Below, piece after piece: positions 33,140-42,631 of a stretch of 64,000 bases of DNA (the stretch's first letter is position 1; each line of letters starts with the position of its first letter). Origin of the DNA: Zoogloea oryzae (GTDB lineage: Bacteria > Pseudomonadota > Gammaproteobacteria > Burkholderiales > Rhodocyclaceae); contig NZ_BSPX01000011.1 of assembly GCF_030161255.1 (NCBI RefSeq), positions 11,127 through 75,126 of the forward strand, read 5' to 3'. The translations under genes and the position numbers were made by a program. The notes below the pieces were generated by a model. That model saw only the letters and a program-made list of their open reading frames with translations. It had not been told where the DNA came from and ran no database searches.

Positions 33140-34045
33140 ATGATGATCTCCGCCCTTCGCCGCTCCCTTGTCACGCTGGCGCTCTGCCTTCCCTGCCTGT
33201 CCACGGCCCTCGCCGTCGATGCCCCGCCGACGGCTGCCGAGGCACGCATCGAGGCCGCGGCCCTGGCCGCCCAGGCTGCCGTGCAGATGGGCCCGCGGGA
33301 AATCGAGCTGGGCGACCAGGGCGTGCTCAAGCTGCCCGAAGGCTTTGGCTTCATCCCGAAGGCCGAGGCCCAGGCGCTGATGGAAGCCCAGGGCAACAAG
33401 AACGGCGGAAAGGGTTTCCACGGGCTGGTGGTGAGCCCCGATCTGGCCGGCTTTGTGGCGGTGGAATTCACCCCCGCCGGTTACGTGAAGGACGAGGAAG
33501 CCCGCGACTGGAACGCCGACGAGCTCCTCAAAAACCTCAAGGACGGCACCGAAGCCGCCAACGCCGAGCGTCGCAGTCGCGGCCTGCCTGAATTCAACGT
33601 GGTCGGCTGGGTCGAGGTGCCGAGCTACGACCCCGCCACCCACCGGCTGGTGTGGTCGGTGGCTGCCCGCGCCAAGGATCCCCAGGGCCGCGGCGACGGG
33701 GTCAACTACAACACCTACGTGCTGGGCCGCGAGGGCTACTTCTCGATGAACCTCGTCACCAGCATGGATCGGGTCGAACTGGAAAAGCCCGCCACACGCG
33801 AACTGCTGGCCGCCCTGACCTTCAACGAAGGCAAGCGCTACGCCGACTTCAACGCCGCCACCGACCGCATGGCCGAGTACGGCCTGGCCGCGCTGGTGGG
33901 CGGCATGGCCGCCAAGAAGCTCGGGCTGTTCGCCAGCCTGGGGCTGTTTGTCGCCAAGTTCTGGAAGGTCGGCCTCCTGGCGATGGTCGGTCTGGGCGCC
34001 GGCGCCAGCCGCGTGCTGGGCCGCAAGAAGGACACCACGCCCTGA
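33140..34045 (+). CDS. DUF2167 membrane-anchored protein
   Basis: A 301-aa exported protein. Signal peptide to about residue 25 (LALCLPCLSTALA|VDA). The body matches DUF2167: LPEGFGFIPKAEAQALMEAQGN, GFVAVEFTPAGYVKDEEARDWNADELL, VGWVEVPSYDPATHRLVWSVAA and YNTYVLGREGYFSMNLVTS. Two hydrophobic segments near the C-terminus (about 245-285) should anchor it in the inner membrane, with the main domain in the periplasm. Function unknown. An alternative start is ATG 33143. Confidence 0.85.
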   Translation: MMISALRRSLVTLALCLPCLSTALAVDAPPTAAEARIEAAALAAQAAVQMGPREIELGDQGVLKLPEGFGFIPKAEAQALMEAQGNKNGGKGFHGLVVSPDLAGFVAVEFTPAGYVKDEEARDWNADELLKNLKDGTEAANAERRSRGLPEFNVVGWVEVPSYDPATHRLVWSVAARAKDPQGRGDGVNYNTYVLGREGYFSMNLVTSMDRVELEKPATRELLAALTFNEGKRYADFNAATDRMAEYGLAALVGGMAAKKLGLFASLGLFVAKFWKVGLLAMVGLGAGASRVLGRKKDTTP

Positions 34046-34134
34046 TGTGAGCGATTTCGCCGCCAGTCGAGAACTTGCCCGCAAGCGGCATGTCCAGGAG
34101 AATCCACTGGCAAACTAATTCGGCATCTCGGATG

Positions 34135-34158
34135 AACGGCCCTGCACGGGCCGTTTTT
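34135..34158 (+). terminator. Terminator after the DUF2167 gene
   Basis: An 8-base stem AACGGCCC / GGGCCGTT with a 5-base loop and TTTTT, 90 bases after the stop and just before the M50 protease gene. Confidence 0.75.
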
Positions 34159-34163
34159 CATGG

Positions 34164-34886
34164 ATGCGCCCGGTCATGAAACTCCTCCTGCTTCTCCTCG
34201 GCGGCGCCAAGTTCGGCAAGCTGCTCACCACCGCCGGCACCATGCTGCTGTCCATCGGCGCCTACGCCCTGATCTGGGGCTGGCGTTACGCCGCCGGCTT
34301 CGTCGCGCTGATCTTCTGCCACGAGATGGGCCACTACCTGGCCGCCCGCCGGCGCGGCCTCAACGTGGGCGCGCCCACCTTCATCCCCTTCCTCGGCGCG
34401 TGGATCGAGCTGAAGGAGCAGCCCATGAACGCCGAGACCGAAGCCTACGTGGCGATGGCCGGCCCCCTGGCCGGCACCGCCGCCTCGCTGCTGTGCTATT
34501 TCGTGGCCCGCTCGGAAGGCAGCGACCTGCTGCTGGCACTGGCCTATTCGGGCTTCTTCCTCAACCTGTTCAACCTGATCCCGGTGCCACCCCTCGACGG
34601 CGGGCGGATGACCGGCGTGGTGTCGCCGAAGTTCTGGCTCGTCGGCGCGCCGGTGCTGATCGGGATCTTCCTGTGGCGCCCCAGCCCGATGCTGGTGCTC
34701 GTCGCCCTGCTGGCCGCCCCCCACATGTGGCGCGCCTTCCGCGGCGAGGCCGCGCCAGCCCCCGGCTACTACGACACCCCACCGGCCAAGCGCATCGAAT
34801 ACGCCGTGCTCTACCTGGGCCTGACCGCCTGGCTGGCCGTGATGACCCACGACGTGCACGAGATGCTGGCCGCCGTGCGCGGCTGA
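34164..34886 (+). CDS. Site-2 protease-like M50 family metalloprotease
   Basis: A 240-aa integral membrane protein with five to six hydrophobic segments. H53-E-M-G-H57 is the zinc-binding HExxH motif within a membrane helix, and N-L-I-P-V-P-P-L-D145-G-G is the second signature supplying the third zinc ligand. There is no PDZ domain, so it belongs to the short FtsH-independent M50B-like group often annotated as 'site-2 protease family'. Start ATG 34164 or ATG 34176 (MKLLLLLLGG); no clear RBS decides. It follows a terminator closely, so its promoter must lie within or before that hairpin, or expression depends on readthrough. Confidence 0.83.
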   Translation: MRPVMKLLLLLLGGAKFGKLLTTAGTMLLSIGAYALIWGWRYAAGFVALIFCHEMGHYLAARRRGLNVGAPTFIPFLGAWIELKEQPMNAETEAYVAMAGPLAGTAASLLCYFVARSEGSDLLLALAYSGFFLNLFNLIPVPPLDGGRMTGVVSPKFWLVGAPVLIGIFLWRPSPMLVLVALLAAPHMWRAFRGEAAPAPGYYDTPPAKRIEYAVLYLGLTAWLAVMTHDVHEMLAAVRG

Positions 34887-34973
34887 CACCTCACCGCTGC
34901 TCGATGGACGTGGACTAAGCAAGGCCCCGATCCTATGCTGAACGGAAGACATCCCGTCTTCCGAGGATCGCCC

Positions 34974-35300
34974 ATGCAAGCCCGCCGCCGGCCCTCCGCC
35001 GGCCTCGTCGCCATCGCCCTCTCCTGCTCCGCCGCCCTGCTTGCGGGCGGCTGCACCACCGTCGTGATCCACAGCGACGGAGTGGTGAAAAGCGAATCCC
35101 GCTTCGGCATCCTCCACCTGAATCTCGATCCCGGACGCACCACCGCCGTTGCGGTGACCAGTGTCGGCATCGCGTCCCTTCCCGGCAGCACGGCCATCGG
35201 CTACACCCGGTGGCGGGGCGTCGGGCTACCGGCAGTGGAAGGCGATCGCTGCCTGCTGGTCACCTTTGACTCACCCCAACAGTCTGGAGCGGAAGAATGA
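34974..35300 (+). CDS. Small lipoprotein, unknown function
   Basis: A 108-aa lipoprotein. Start ATG 34974 with GAGGA at 6 bases; the earlier in-frame ATG at 34935 would bury the signal. The lipobox is LLAGG|CTT. The mature part is short and beta-rich (VVIHSDGVVKSESRFGILHLNLDPG). The stop overlaps the next start (ATGA at 35297), linking it to a second lipoprotein. No family recognised. Confidence 0.75.
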   Translation: MQARRRPSAGLVAIALSCSAALLAGGCTTVVIHSDGVVKSESRFGILHLNLDPGRTTAVAVTSVGIASLPGSTAIGYTRWRGVGLPAVEGDRCLLVTFDSPQQSGAEE

Positions 35301-35947
35301 ACACAAGAATCCCGCAATCCCCCCTCACCCTTGCCGCCGTAACGCTATGCCTCGCCGGCTGCGTGAGCGTGCCGATGGCCCCGCTGGTGTATGGCTCGAA
35401 GACGGTGGGCGGGCTGGATATTTCAACCACCACCAGCACAACCAACCCGGGCGTGAGCATCTCCATCGGCTACAAACGCGACGACGTGGCGCTGGTTCCG
35501 GTGGCGGTGCTGAAGAACAAGGGGCAGCCGGTCGGCAGTGATGGCAAGGGCGGCGAGCATATCCTGATCGTCCACGGTGACGACGCCAACGCCGACGCTT
35601 CCGATGGCGGCAAGGACACCAAAGGAGCTTCCGATCCCGGCAACCGGAAGAAGGATTCCATGTCGGTGTTCGGCAGTTTCGAGGGCCGCGGGATGGCGAG
35701 CGCTGACGCCACCAGCGCCCAGGCCGTGGCCGCAAACTACTTCTCGACAGGAATCGCCGCCCAGCACCTGGCCGCCGGCATTGGTCGCGCTGCGGCAGCC
35801 GACCAGATCCGGCGGTGTTTCGAGGCGGTGCGGGACATCGCGGACAAGCTCCCCGCTGATAAACAGGACACCTTCCGTGAGAAAGGGCTGACTGCCTGCA
35901 GCGAGGCCGGCAAGCCGCCCTCCACCGCGGAGACGGGCAAGAAGTAG
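35297..35947 (+). CDS. Lipoprotein, unknown function (coupled to the preceding one)
   Basis: A 216-aa lipoprotein with lipobox LCLAG|CVSV. A short TTTSTTNPGVSISIGYKRDDVALVPVAV segment recalls surface-exposed beta structure; a hydrophilic Asp/Lys/Gly-rich linker (DDANADASDGGKDTKG) follows, and the C-terminal 70 residues are helical (ADQIRRCFEAVRDIADKLPADK). No recognised domain. Coupled to the preceding small lipoprotein by ATGA overlap, so the two probably act together at a membrane. Confidence 0.75.
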   Translation: MNTRIPQSPLTLAAVTLCLAGCVSVPMAPLVYGSKTVGGLDISTTTSTTNPGVSISIGYKRDDVALVPVAVLKNKGQPVGSDGKGGEHILIVHGDDANADASDGGKDTKGASDPGNRKKDSMSVFGSFEGRGMASADATSAQAVAANYFSTGIAAQHLAAGIGRAAAADQIRRCFEAVRDIADKLPADKQDTFREKGLTACSEAGKPPSTAETGKK

Positions 35948-35964
35948 GCGTCCGCCAACGACAA

Positions 35965-35982
35965 ACGGCGCCGAAGCGCCGT
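35965..35982 (+). terminator. Possible terminator between the lipoprotein and icmF genes
   Basis: A 7-base stem ACGGCGC / GCGCCGT with a CGAA tetraloop, 18 bases after the lipoprotein stop and before the convergent icmF stop. The T-tract is poor (CTGTCGTGT), so termination is likely but not certain. Confidence 0.45.
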
Positions 35983-36025
35983 CTGTCGTGTCTCCCCCTC
36001 CCGGAAGCGGGGAGGGCGTGGCGGC

Positions 36026-39000
36026 TTACATGCTCCGCCGGTACTGACCACCCACGTCGTACAGCGCGGTGGTGATCTGGCCCAGGGAGCAGTACTTCAC
36101 CGCATCCACCAGCACCGCGAAGACGTTGCCGTTTTCGATGACTGTCTGCTTGAGCTTGGCGAGCCACTTGGGCGCTTCCTCGGCGTTGCGGGCCTGGAAG
36201 TCGGCCAGGCGCTGGAGCTGGCTCTGCTTTTCGTCTTCACTGGAGCGGGCCAGCTCGATTTCCTGCTGGGCCATGCCCTTCGGGTTGAGGAAGGTATTGA
36301 CGCCGATGATCGGGTAGGAGCCATCGTGCTTCTTGTGCTCGTAGTAGAGCGACTCTTCCTGGATCTTGCCGCGCTGGAAGCCGGTTTCCATCGCGCCCAG
36401 CACGCCACCGCGGGAGCTGATGGCCTCGAACTCCTTGAGCACCGCTTCTTCGACGAGGTCGGTGAGTTCCTCGATGATGAAGGCGCCCTGGTTGGGGTTC
36501 TCGTTGTTGGCGAGGCCCCATTCGCGGTTGATGATGAGCTGGATCGCCATCGCCCGGCGCACGGATTCCTCGGTCGGGGTGGTGATCGCTTCGTCGTAGG
36601 CGTTGGTGTGCAGCGAGTTGCAGTTGTCGTAGATGGCGATCAGCGCCTGCAGCGTGGTGCGGATGTCGTTGAAGTCCATCTCCTGGGCGTGCAGCGAGCG
36701 GCCGGAGGTCTGGATGTGGTACTTCAGCTTCTGGCTGCGCTCGTTGGCGCCGTACTTGTTCTTCATCGCCACGGCCCAGATGCGGCGGGCGACGCGGCCG
36801 ATCACCGAGTATTCCGGGTCCATGCCGTTGCTGAAGAAGAAGCTCAGGTTGGGCGCGAAGTCGTCGATGTGCATGCCGCGGGCGAGGTAGCTCTCGACAT
36901 ACGTGAAGCCGTTGGACAGCGTGAAGGCCAGCTGGCTGATCGGGTTCGCGCCGGCTTCGGCGATGTGGTAGCCGGAGATCGACACCGAGTAGAAGTTCTG
37001 CACCTTGTTATGGACGAAGAACTCCTGGATGTCGCCCATCATCTTGAGGGCGAACTCGGTCGAGAAGATGCAGGTGTTCTGACCCTGGTCTTCCTTCAGG
37101 ATGTCGGCCTGCACGGTGCCGCGCACGGTGGCGAGCACCCATTCGCGGATCTTCTGGTATTCGTCGTCGGTGGCGTCGCGGCCGTTCTGCGCCTTGAACT
37201 TGGCGAGCTGCTGCTCCAGCGCGGTGTTGAAGAACATCGCCAGAATGATCGGCGCCGGGCCGTTGATGGTCATCGACACGGAGGTGGTCGGGTTGACCAG
37301 GTCGAAGCCGTCGTACAGCACCTTCATGTCGTCCAGCGTGGCGATGGACACGCCGGAGTTGCCGATCTTGCCGTAGATGTCCGGACGCGGATCCGGGTCG
37401 CAGCCGTACAGCGTGACCGAGTCGAAGGCGGTGGAGAGGCGATGCGCGGGCATGCCTTCGGAAACCTTCTTGAAGCGGCGGTTGGTACGGAAGGCGTCGC
37501 CTTCGCCGGCGAACATCCGGGTCGGGTCTTCACCTTCGCGCTTGAAGGCGAACACGCCGGCGGTGAAGGGGAAGGAGCCGGGGACGTTTTCCTTCATCAG
37601 GAAGCGCAGGGTCTCGCCGTCATCCTCGAAGCGCGGCAGGGCGACCTTGCGGATCTTGCTGCCCGAGAGGGATTCGGTGGTGAGGACGGTGCGGATTTCC
37701 TTGTCGCGGATCTTCACCACGTACTCGTCGGCCGAATACAGCTCGACGGTCTTCGGCCACATGTCGAGGAGCTTGCGGCTGGTGGCGGTGAGCTCGCCGT
37801 CCTTCCACTCGATGAGTTCGGCAAAGCTGCCGGCGTCCTTCTTGCAGCCTTCGAAGAGCTGCTTGGAGATGCGCAGGGCCTGACGTTCGCGGGCGACGCG
37901 GGCCTGCTCCGACGTGTGCTTGTGGTAGCCACGCACGGTGTCGGCGATCTCGGCCAGGTAACGGGTGCGCTCGGCCGGGACGATGGCACGGCCGCGGCTG
38001 GAGGCCTTCACCGCCACGATGGGCAGCTTGGCGCCGTGCAGCTTGAGGCCCTTGGCGGCGAGCGCCGGGGCCAGCGCCTGGTAGAGCGCGGTCACGCCGT
38101 CGTCGTTGAAGCGGGCAGCCATGGTGCCGAACACCGGCATCTCGTCGGTGTTCTGGTTGAACAGCTCGCGGTTGCGCTGGTACTGCTTGCGTACGTCGCG
38201 CAGGGCGTCTTCCGCGCCCTTGCGGTCGAACTTGTTGATGGCCACGAAATCGGCGAAGTCGAGCATGTCGATCTTCTCGAGCTGGCTGGCAGCGCCGAAT
38301 TCGGGGGTCATCACGTACAGCGACACATCGACGAAGGGGACGATGGCGGCATCGCCCTGGCCAATGCCGGAGGTTTCGACGATCACGAGATCGAAACCGG
38401 CCAGCTTGGTGGCGGCGATGACTTCGGGGAGGGAGACGGAAACTTCCTTGCCGGTGTCGCGGGTGGCCAGCGAACGCATGAAGATGTTCGGATGCTCGAT
38501 GGCATTCATGCGGATGCGGTCGCCCAGCAGCGCCCCGCCGGTGCGCTTGCGCGACGGGTCGATGGAGATGATCGCAAGCTTGAGCTGGTCGTTCTGGTCG
38601 AGGCGGAAGCGGCGCACCAGCTCGTCGGTGAGGCTGGACTTGCCGGCGCCGCCAGTGCCGGTGATGCCCAGCGCCGGGGTCTTGAGGCTCTTGGCGGCCT
38701 CGATGACCGCGGTCTTGACGGCGTCCGGGTAGGCGCCGTTTTCAAGGCCGGTGATGATCTTCGCGAGCACGCGGCGATCGCCCGACTTGAGCGCGGCCAC
38801 CACGGCGTCGGCGCCTTGCGGGCCGGAGTGGGACAGGTCCTGGTCGCACTTCTCGACGAGGTCGTTGATCATGCCCTGGAGGCCCAGCACCGCGCCGTCT
38901 TCGGGCGAGTAGATGCGGGTGACGCCGTAGTCGTGGAGCTCCTTGATCTCGGCCGGGACGATCACGCCGCCACCGCCGCCGAAGACCTTGATGTTCTCGC

Positions 39001-39292
39001 CGCCGTTCTCGCGCAGCAGGTCGATCATGTACTTGAAGAACTCGACGTGGCCGCCCTGGTACGAGGTGATGGCGATACCCTGCACGTCTTCCTGGAGCGC
39101 CGCGTTGACGATCTCGCCCACCGAGCGGTTGTGGCCGAGGTGGATCACCTCGGAGCCGGTGGACTGGAGAATCCGCCGCATGATGTTGATGGACGCATCA
39201 TGTCCATCGAAAAGTGCTGCGGCAGTGACGAAACGCACCTTGTTCTTGGGCTTATAGGCGACGAGTTTCTTGGCAACGCTCAGGTCGGTCAT
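36026..39292 (-). CDS. icmF: Fused isobutyryl-CoA mutase IcmF
   Basis: A 1088-aa adenosylcobalamin-dependent mutase that interconverts isobutyryl-CoA and n-butyryl-CoA. The three-part layout of IcmF is complete. An N-terminal B12-binding domain (about 18-150) has DGHDASINIMRR and LGHNRS. A MeaB-like G-protein chaperone domain (about 195-420) has P-loop GTGGAGKSS near 213 and NKFDRKGAEDA. The large substrate-binding TIM-barrel domain extends from about 530 to 1070, with YGCDPDPRPDIYGKIGNSGVSIATLDD and PISQLAFTLSNGF. RBS GGGGGAGA precedes the ATG. It is divergent from an AraC-type regulator. Some IcmF enzymes also act on pivalyl-CoA; that cannot be judged here. Confidence 0.93.
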   Translation of the reverse strand: MTDLSVAKKLVAYKPKNKVRFVTAAALFDGHDASINIMRRILQSTGSEVIHLGHNRSVGEIVNAALQEDVQGIAITSYQGGHVEFFKYMIDLLRENGGENIKVFGGGGGVIVPAEIKELHDYGVTRIYSPEDGAVLGLQGMINDLVEKCDQDLSHSGPQGADAVVAALKSGDRRVLAKIITGLENGAYPDAVKTAVIEAAKSLKTPALGITGTGGAGKSSLTDELVRRFRLDQNDQLKLAIISIDPSRKRTGGALLGDRIRMNAIEHPNIFMRSLATRDTGKEVSVSLPEVIAATKLAGFDLVIVETSGIGQGDAAIVPFVDVSLYVMTPEFGAASQLEKIDMLDFADFVAINKFDRKGAEDALRDVRKQYQRNRELFNQNTDEMPVFGTMAARFNDDGVTALYQALAPALAAKGLKLHGAKLPIVAVKASSRGRAIVPAERTRYLAEIADTVRGYHKHTSEQARVARERQALRISKQLFEGCKKDAGSFAELIEWKDGELTATSRKLLDMWPKTVELYSADEYVVKIRDKEIRTVLTTESLSGSKIRKVALPRFEDDGETLRFLMKENVPGSFPFTAGVFAFKREGEDPTRMFAGEGDAFRTNRRFKKVSEGMPAHRLSTAFDSVTLYGCDPDPRPDIYGKIGNSGVSIATLDDMKVLYDGFDLVNPTTSVSMTINGPAPIILAMFFNTALEQQLAKFKAQNGRDATDDEYQKIREWVLATVRGTVQADILKEDQGQNTCIFSTEFALKMMGDIQEFFVHNKVQNFYSVSISGYHIAEAGANPISQLAFTLSNGFTYVESYLARGMHIDDFAPNLSFFFSNGMDPEYSVIGRVARRIWAVAMKNKYGANERSQKLKYHIQTSGRSLHAQEMDFNDIRTTLQALIAIYDNCNSLHTNAYDEAITTPTEESVRRAMAIQLIINREWGLANNENPNQGAFIIEELTDLVEEAVLKEFEAISSRGGVLGAMETGFQRGKIQEESLYYEHKKHDGSYPIIGVNTFLNPKGMAQQEIELARSSEDEKQSQLQRLADFQARNAEEAPKWLAKLKQTVIENGNVFAVLVDAVKYCSLGQITTALYDVGGQYRRSM

Positions 39293-39443
39293 GCTGTCTC
39301 CCCCAACTCATGTTTATCAGTCCTTGAATGGTAGAAGGCCGCCCACGCCTTTGCCATTGCCGTTGTCGACGGGATTCGTGCAAAATCCGCCAAACGGCAG
39401 GCAGCGTCGCCAGCCCTGACTCCACCGGATCGGAGAACCCCCT

Positions 39444-40505
39444 TTGGCAAGCTCCGCAGCCCGCAAACGCACAAGCGTATCAATGGGTTTCGTCACCGGA
39501 ATGCTTTCCGGAATGCTGCGTCGCAATATCGACCCAGCCCCTCACCTTGCCGGACTCGACATCGATCTTGCAGACGCGGCCAGTCGGGTGCCGGTCGACC
39601 GCTACGCGACCCTCTACAACCGGATCATCGCCGCCCTCGATGACGAAGGCTTCGGGCTGTTTTCCGGCAGCATGCGGCCGGGCAGTTTCGAGTTCCTGTG
39701 CCGGGGCATGCTCGGCGCCCCGACCCTCGCCGACGCCCTCGACCGGGCCCGGCGTTTCCTGTCCATCGTGCTGCCCGATCTGGCGGTGAGCATCGAACGC
39801 CGCGACGCCCGGGCCGAGCTGCACATCGTCGAGTCCGCGCCCCTCACCGCCCACCCGGACGACCCGGCGCGGGTGTTCGCCTTCGAGTGGCTGCTGCGCC
39901 TCCTCCACAGCCTGTCGTGCTGGCTGGCCGGGCGTGGGCTGGCGCTGGATTCGGTGGATTTCCCCTTCAGCCGCCCGGACCACGCCGACGACTACGTGCT
40001 GGTCTATACCGAACGCTCCAGCTTCGTCGGCGGGCAGCGCCTCACCGCCCACTTCAACGCCACCCTGCTCGACCTGCCGATCCGCCGCGACGAGGCCGCC
40101 CTCGCCAGCTTCCTCGAAGGTGCGCCGGGCCGCATCAGCATGCTCTACCGGCGCGACCGGGCCACCGTGCTGCGGGTGCGCGACCTGATCCGCGACGCCC
40201 TGCCGGCCAGCCTGTCCCAGGACGACGTGGCGAGCCGCCTGCACATGTCGCCGCGCACCCTGCACCGTCGCCTCGAAGAAGAAGGGGCGAGTTTCCGCGG
40301 CATCAAGGAAGCCCTGCGCCGGGACATCGCCCTGGCCCGCCTCACCAAGACCCGCCAGCCCATCGCCCAGGTGGCCGCCGACCTGGGCTACGCCGACACC
40401 TCGGCCTTCTACCGCGCCTTCACCGGCTGGACTGGCATGTCGCCCGAACGCTACCGACGGCAACTCGCCGGCCAAAGCCACGAAAAACGCGGCGACCCGT
40501 CCTAG
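39444..40505 (+). CDS. AraC-family transcriptional regulator (OruR/ArgR-like with PF12625 domain)
   Basis: A 353-aa DNA-binding regulator. TTG 39444 is taken as start because GGAGA lies 7 bases upstream; ATG 39483 is the alternative. The N-terminal domain (about 20-210, with VPVDRYATLYNRIIAALDDEGFGLFS and GSFEFLCRGMLGAPTL) is the 'Arabinose_bd' type found in regulators of small-acid or amino acid metabolism. The C-terminal double HTH (about 255-345) has SQDDVASRLHMSPRTLHRRLEEEGASFRGIKE and FYRAFTGWTGMSPERYRR. Divergent from icmF with a 151-base gap, it probably controls icmF (inference). Confidence 0.88.
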   Translation: MASSAARKRTSVSMGFVTGMLSGMLRRNIDPAPHLAGLDIDLADAASRVPVDRYATLYNRIIAALDDEGFGLFSGSMRPGSFEFLCRGMLGAPTLADALDRARRFLSIVLPDLAVSIERRDARAELHIVESAPLTAHPDDPARVFAFEWLLRLLHSLSCWLAGRGLALDSVDFPFSRPDHADDYVLVYTERSSFVGGQRLTAHFNATLLDLPIRRDEAALASFLEGAPGRISMLYRRDRATVLRVRDLIRDALPASLSQDDVASRLHMSPRTLHRRLEEEGASFRGIKEALRRDIALARLTKTRQPIAQVAADLGYADTSAFYRAFTGWTGMSPERYRRQLAGQSHEKRGDPS

Positions 40506-40534
40506 AATTGCGTCATCCGTCCGTCCGCCACATC

Positions 40535-42631
40535 ATGCCCCCTCCCCCACCTCTGACCGACGCCCTCGTCCGCGAAGCGGAGTCGCTGCTGCTCGGCCTG
40601 CTGCGCAACGACCTCATCGGGGTCTACGTCATCCAGGATCACGTGATCCGCTACGCCAACCGGCGCTTTGCCGAGATGTTCGGCTACACCCCGGACGACA
40701 TCAGCAACCAACCGGCGCTCGAGCAGTTCGTCGCGCCCCACGACCGGGAGCGGGTGCTCGCCAACGTGGCCCGGCGCATCCGCGGCGAAGCCAGCACGGC
40801 CCACTACACCTTCCGCGGCCAGCACCGCGACGGTCGCACCCTGGAGATGGAGGTCTTCGGCAACCGCACCCAGCTCGAAGGCCGCCCGGCGATCATCGGG
40901 CTGATGCTCGACATCACCGCCCGCAAGGCCGCCGAGCAGACCACCGTCGAGCAGCTGCACTTCATCGGCCAGCTGCTCGAGGCCATCCCCAGCCCGGTGT
41001 TCTTCAAGGACGAGCAGGCCCGCTACCTGGGCTGCAACAAGGCCTTCGAAACCTACATCGGCCGCCAGCGGGGCGAGCTCATCGGCCGTTCGGTGTTCGA
41101 CATCTCCCCGCCCGAGCTGGCCGCCCGCTACCACGAGGCCGACCAGCAGCTCTTCGACCACCCCGGCGTGCAGACCTACGAAGCCTCCGTCGAATCCACC
41201 GACGGCATGCGCAAGGAGGTCATCTTCAACAAGGCCACCTGGCTGCGCTCCGACGGCAGCGTGGGCGGGCTCGTGGGCGTGATCACCGACATCACCGACC
41301 GCAAGCAGACCGAAGCCCTGATCTGGATGCAGGCCAACTACGACCCGCTCACCGGCCTGCCCAACCGGCGCCTCCTCAACGACCGCCTGGCCGAGCAGAT
41401 CAAGCGCGCCCAGCGCGACCAGGGCAGCCTGGCCGTGCTCTTCATCGACCTGGACCGCTTCAAGGAAGTGAACGACGCCCTCGGCCACGAAGCGGGCGAC
41501 CAGCTGCTGATGGAAGCCGCCCGCCGCGTGGTGGGCTGCGTGCGCGGCACCGACACCGTGGCCCGTCAGGGCGGCGACGAATTCACCGTGCTGCTGCCCG
41601 GCCTCTCCGAGCGGGCCCCCATCGAGCGCATCGCCGAAGACATCATCCTGGCCCTCACCGAGCCCTTCCAGCTGGGTAACGAGCAGGCCTACGTCTCCGC
41701 CAGCATCGGCATCACCCTCTTCCCCCAGGACGCCGACAACCCCGTCGCGATCCTCAAGCAGGCCGATCAGGCCATGTACCACGCCAAGGAAGAAGGGCGT
41801 AACCGCTTCTCGTACTTCTCGCCCGCCATGCAGGAGCGCGCCATGCTGCGCGTGCAGCTGGGCAAGGACCTTCGCGCAGCCCTCGCCGAGCGCCAGCTCA
41901 GCCTGCACTTCCAACCCATCCCCAGCCTGGGCAGCGGCAGCATCCACAAGGCCGAAGCCCTGCTGCGCTGGACCCACCCCCAGCGCGGCCCGGTGCCCCC
42001 GGCCGAGTTCATCCCGGTGGCCGAAGAGCTCGGCCTCATCGACGCCATCGGCGCCTGGGTGTTCCGCCAGGCGGTGGCCACCGTCGCCCGCTGGCGCGAC
42101 ATGCAGCCCGCGGGCGCGACCGACGAGGTGCAGATCACCGTCAACGCCTCGCCCCGCCAGTTCGCCACCGGCACCTCGCTCGAGGTGCTGCTCGACGAGC
42201 TCGACCGCCGCCAGCTGCCCGGCAGCTGCATCGCGCTGGAGATCACCGAAGGCCTGCTGCTCGACGAGCGCCCCACGGTCACCGCCCAGCTCGCCCGCCT
42301 TTCCGCGGCCGGCATCCAGACTTCCCTTGACGACTTCGGCACCGGTTACTCGGCGATGGCCTACCTCAAGCGGATGGACATCCACACCCTCAAGATCGAC
42401 CGCTCCTTCATCCGCGACCTCACCACCGACCCCAGCGACCTCGCCATCACCGAGGCCATCATCGCCATGGCCCACAAGCTCGGGCTGGAAGTGGTGGCCG
42501 AAGGCGTCGAGACCGAAGCCCAGCGCGACTGCCTCATCGCCGCCCACTGCGACTACGGTCAGGGCTACCTGTTCGCCCGCCCGATGCCCGAGGACGCCTT
42601 CCTCGAACTCATCGCCTGCCAGCCCGCATGA
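40535..42631 (+). CDS. PAS-PAS-GGDEF-EAL cyclic di-GMP enzyme
   Basis: A 698-aa soluble protein with two PAS domains (about 25-145 and 150-270), then a diguanylate cyclase domain with intact GGDEF near residue 347 (RQGGDEFTVLL) and a phosphodiesterase domain with the intact EAL motif near 474 (KAEALLRW). The latter also has TEGLLLDE and DDFGTGYS, needed for metal binding. Both activities are possible; which dominates cannot be told. There is no membrane segment, so sensing is cytoplasmic. The start ATG 40535 lies 29 bases after the AraC stop. Its stop overlaps the next start (ATGA 42628). Confidence 0.9.
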   Translation: MPPPPPLTDALVREAESLLLGLLRNDLIGVYVIQDHVIRYANRRFAEMFGYTPDDISNQPALEQFVAPHDRERVLANVARRIRGEASTAHYTFRGQHRDGRTLEMEVFGNRTQLEGRPAIIGLMLDITARKAAEQTTVEQLHFIGQLLEAIPSPVFFKDEQARYLGCNKAFETYIGRQRGELIGRSVFDISPPELAARYHEADQQLFDHPGVQTYEASVESTDGMRKEVIFNKATWLRSDGSVGGLVGVITDITDRKQTEALIWMQANYDPLTGLPNRRLLNDRLAEQIKRAQRDQGSLAVLFIDLDRFKEVNDALGHEAGDQLLMEAARRVVGCVRGTDTVARQGGDEFTVLLPGLSERAPIERIAEDIILALTEPFQLGNEQAYVSASIGITLFPQDADNPVAILKQADQAMYHAKEEGRNRFSYFSPAMQERAMLRVQLGKDLRAALAERQLSLHFQPIPSLGSGSIHKAEALLRWTHPQRGPVPPAEFIPVAEELGLIDAIGAWVFRQAVATVARWRDMQPAGATDEVQITVNASPRQFATGTSLEVLLDELDRRQLPGSCIALEITEGLLLDERPTVTAQLARLSAAGIQTSLDDFGTGYSAMAYLKRMDIHTLKIDRSFIRDLTTDPSDLAITEAIIAMAHKLGLEVVAEGVETEAQRDCLIAAHCDYGQGYLFARPMPEDAFLELIACQPA

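Noticed and set aside
34164..34175. Deciding between the two start codons of the M50 protease
   Set aside because: Neither has a clear ribosome binding site; the difference is only four residues.
36326..39334. A 1002-codon open frame on the + strand opposite icmF
   Set aside because: Mirror frame of a GC-rich gene; its translation is His/Gly/Val/Arg-biased with no domain, while icmF is complete on the other strand.
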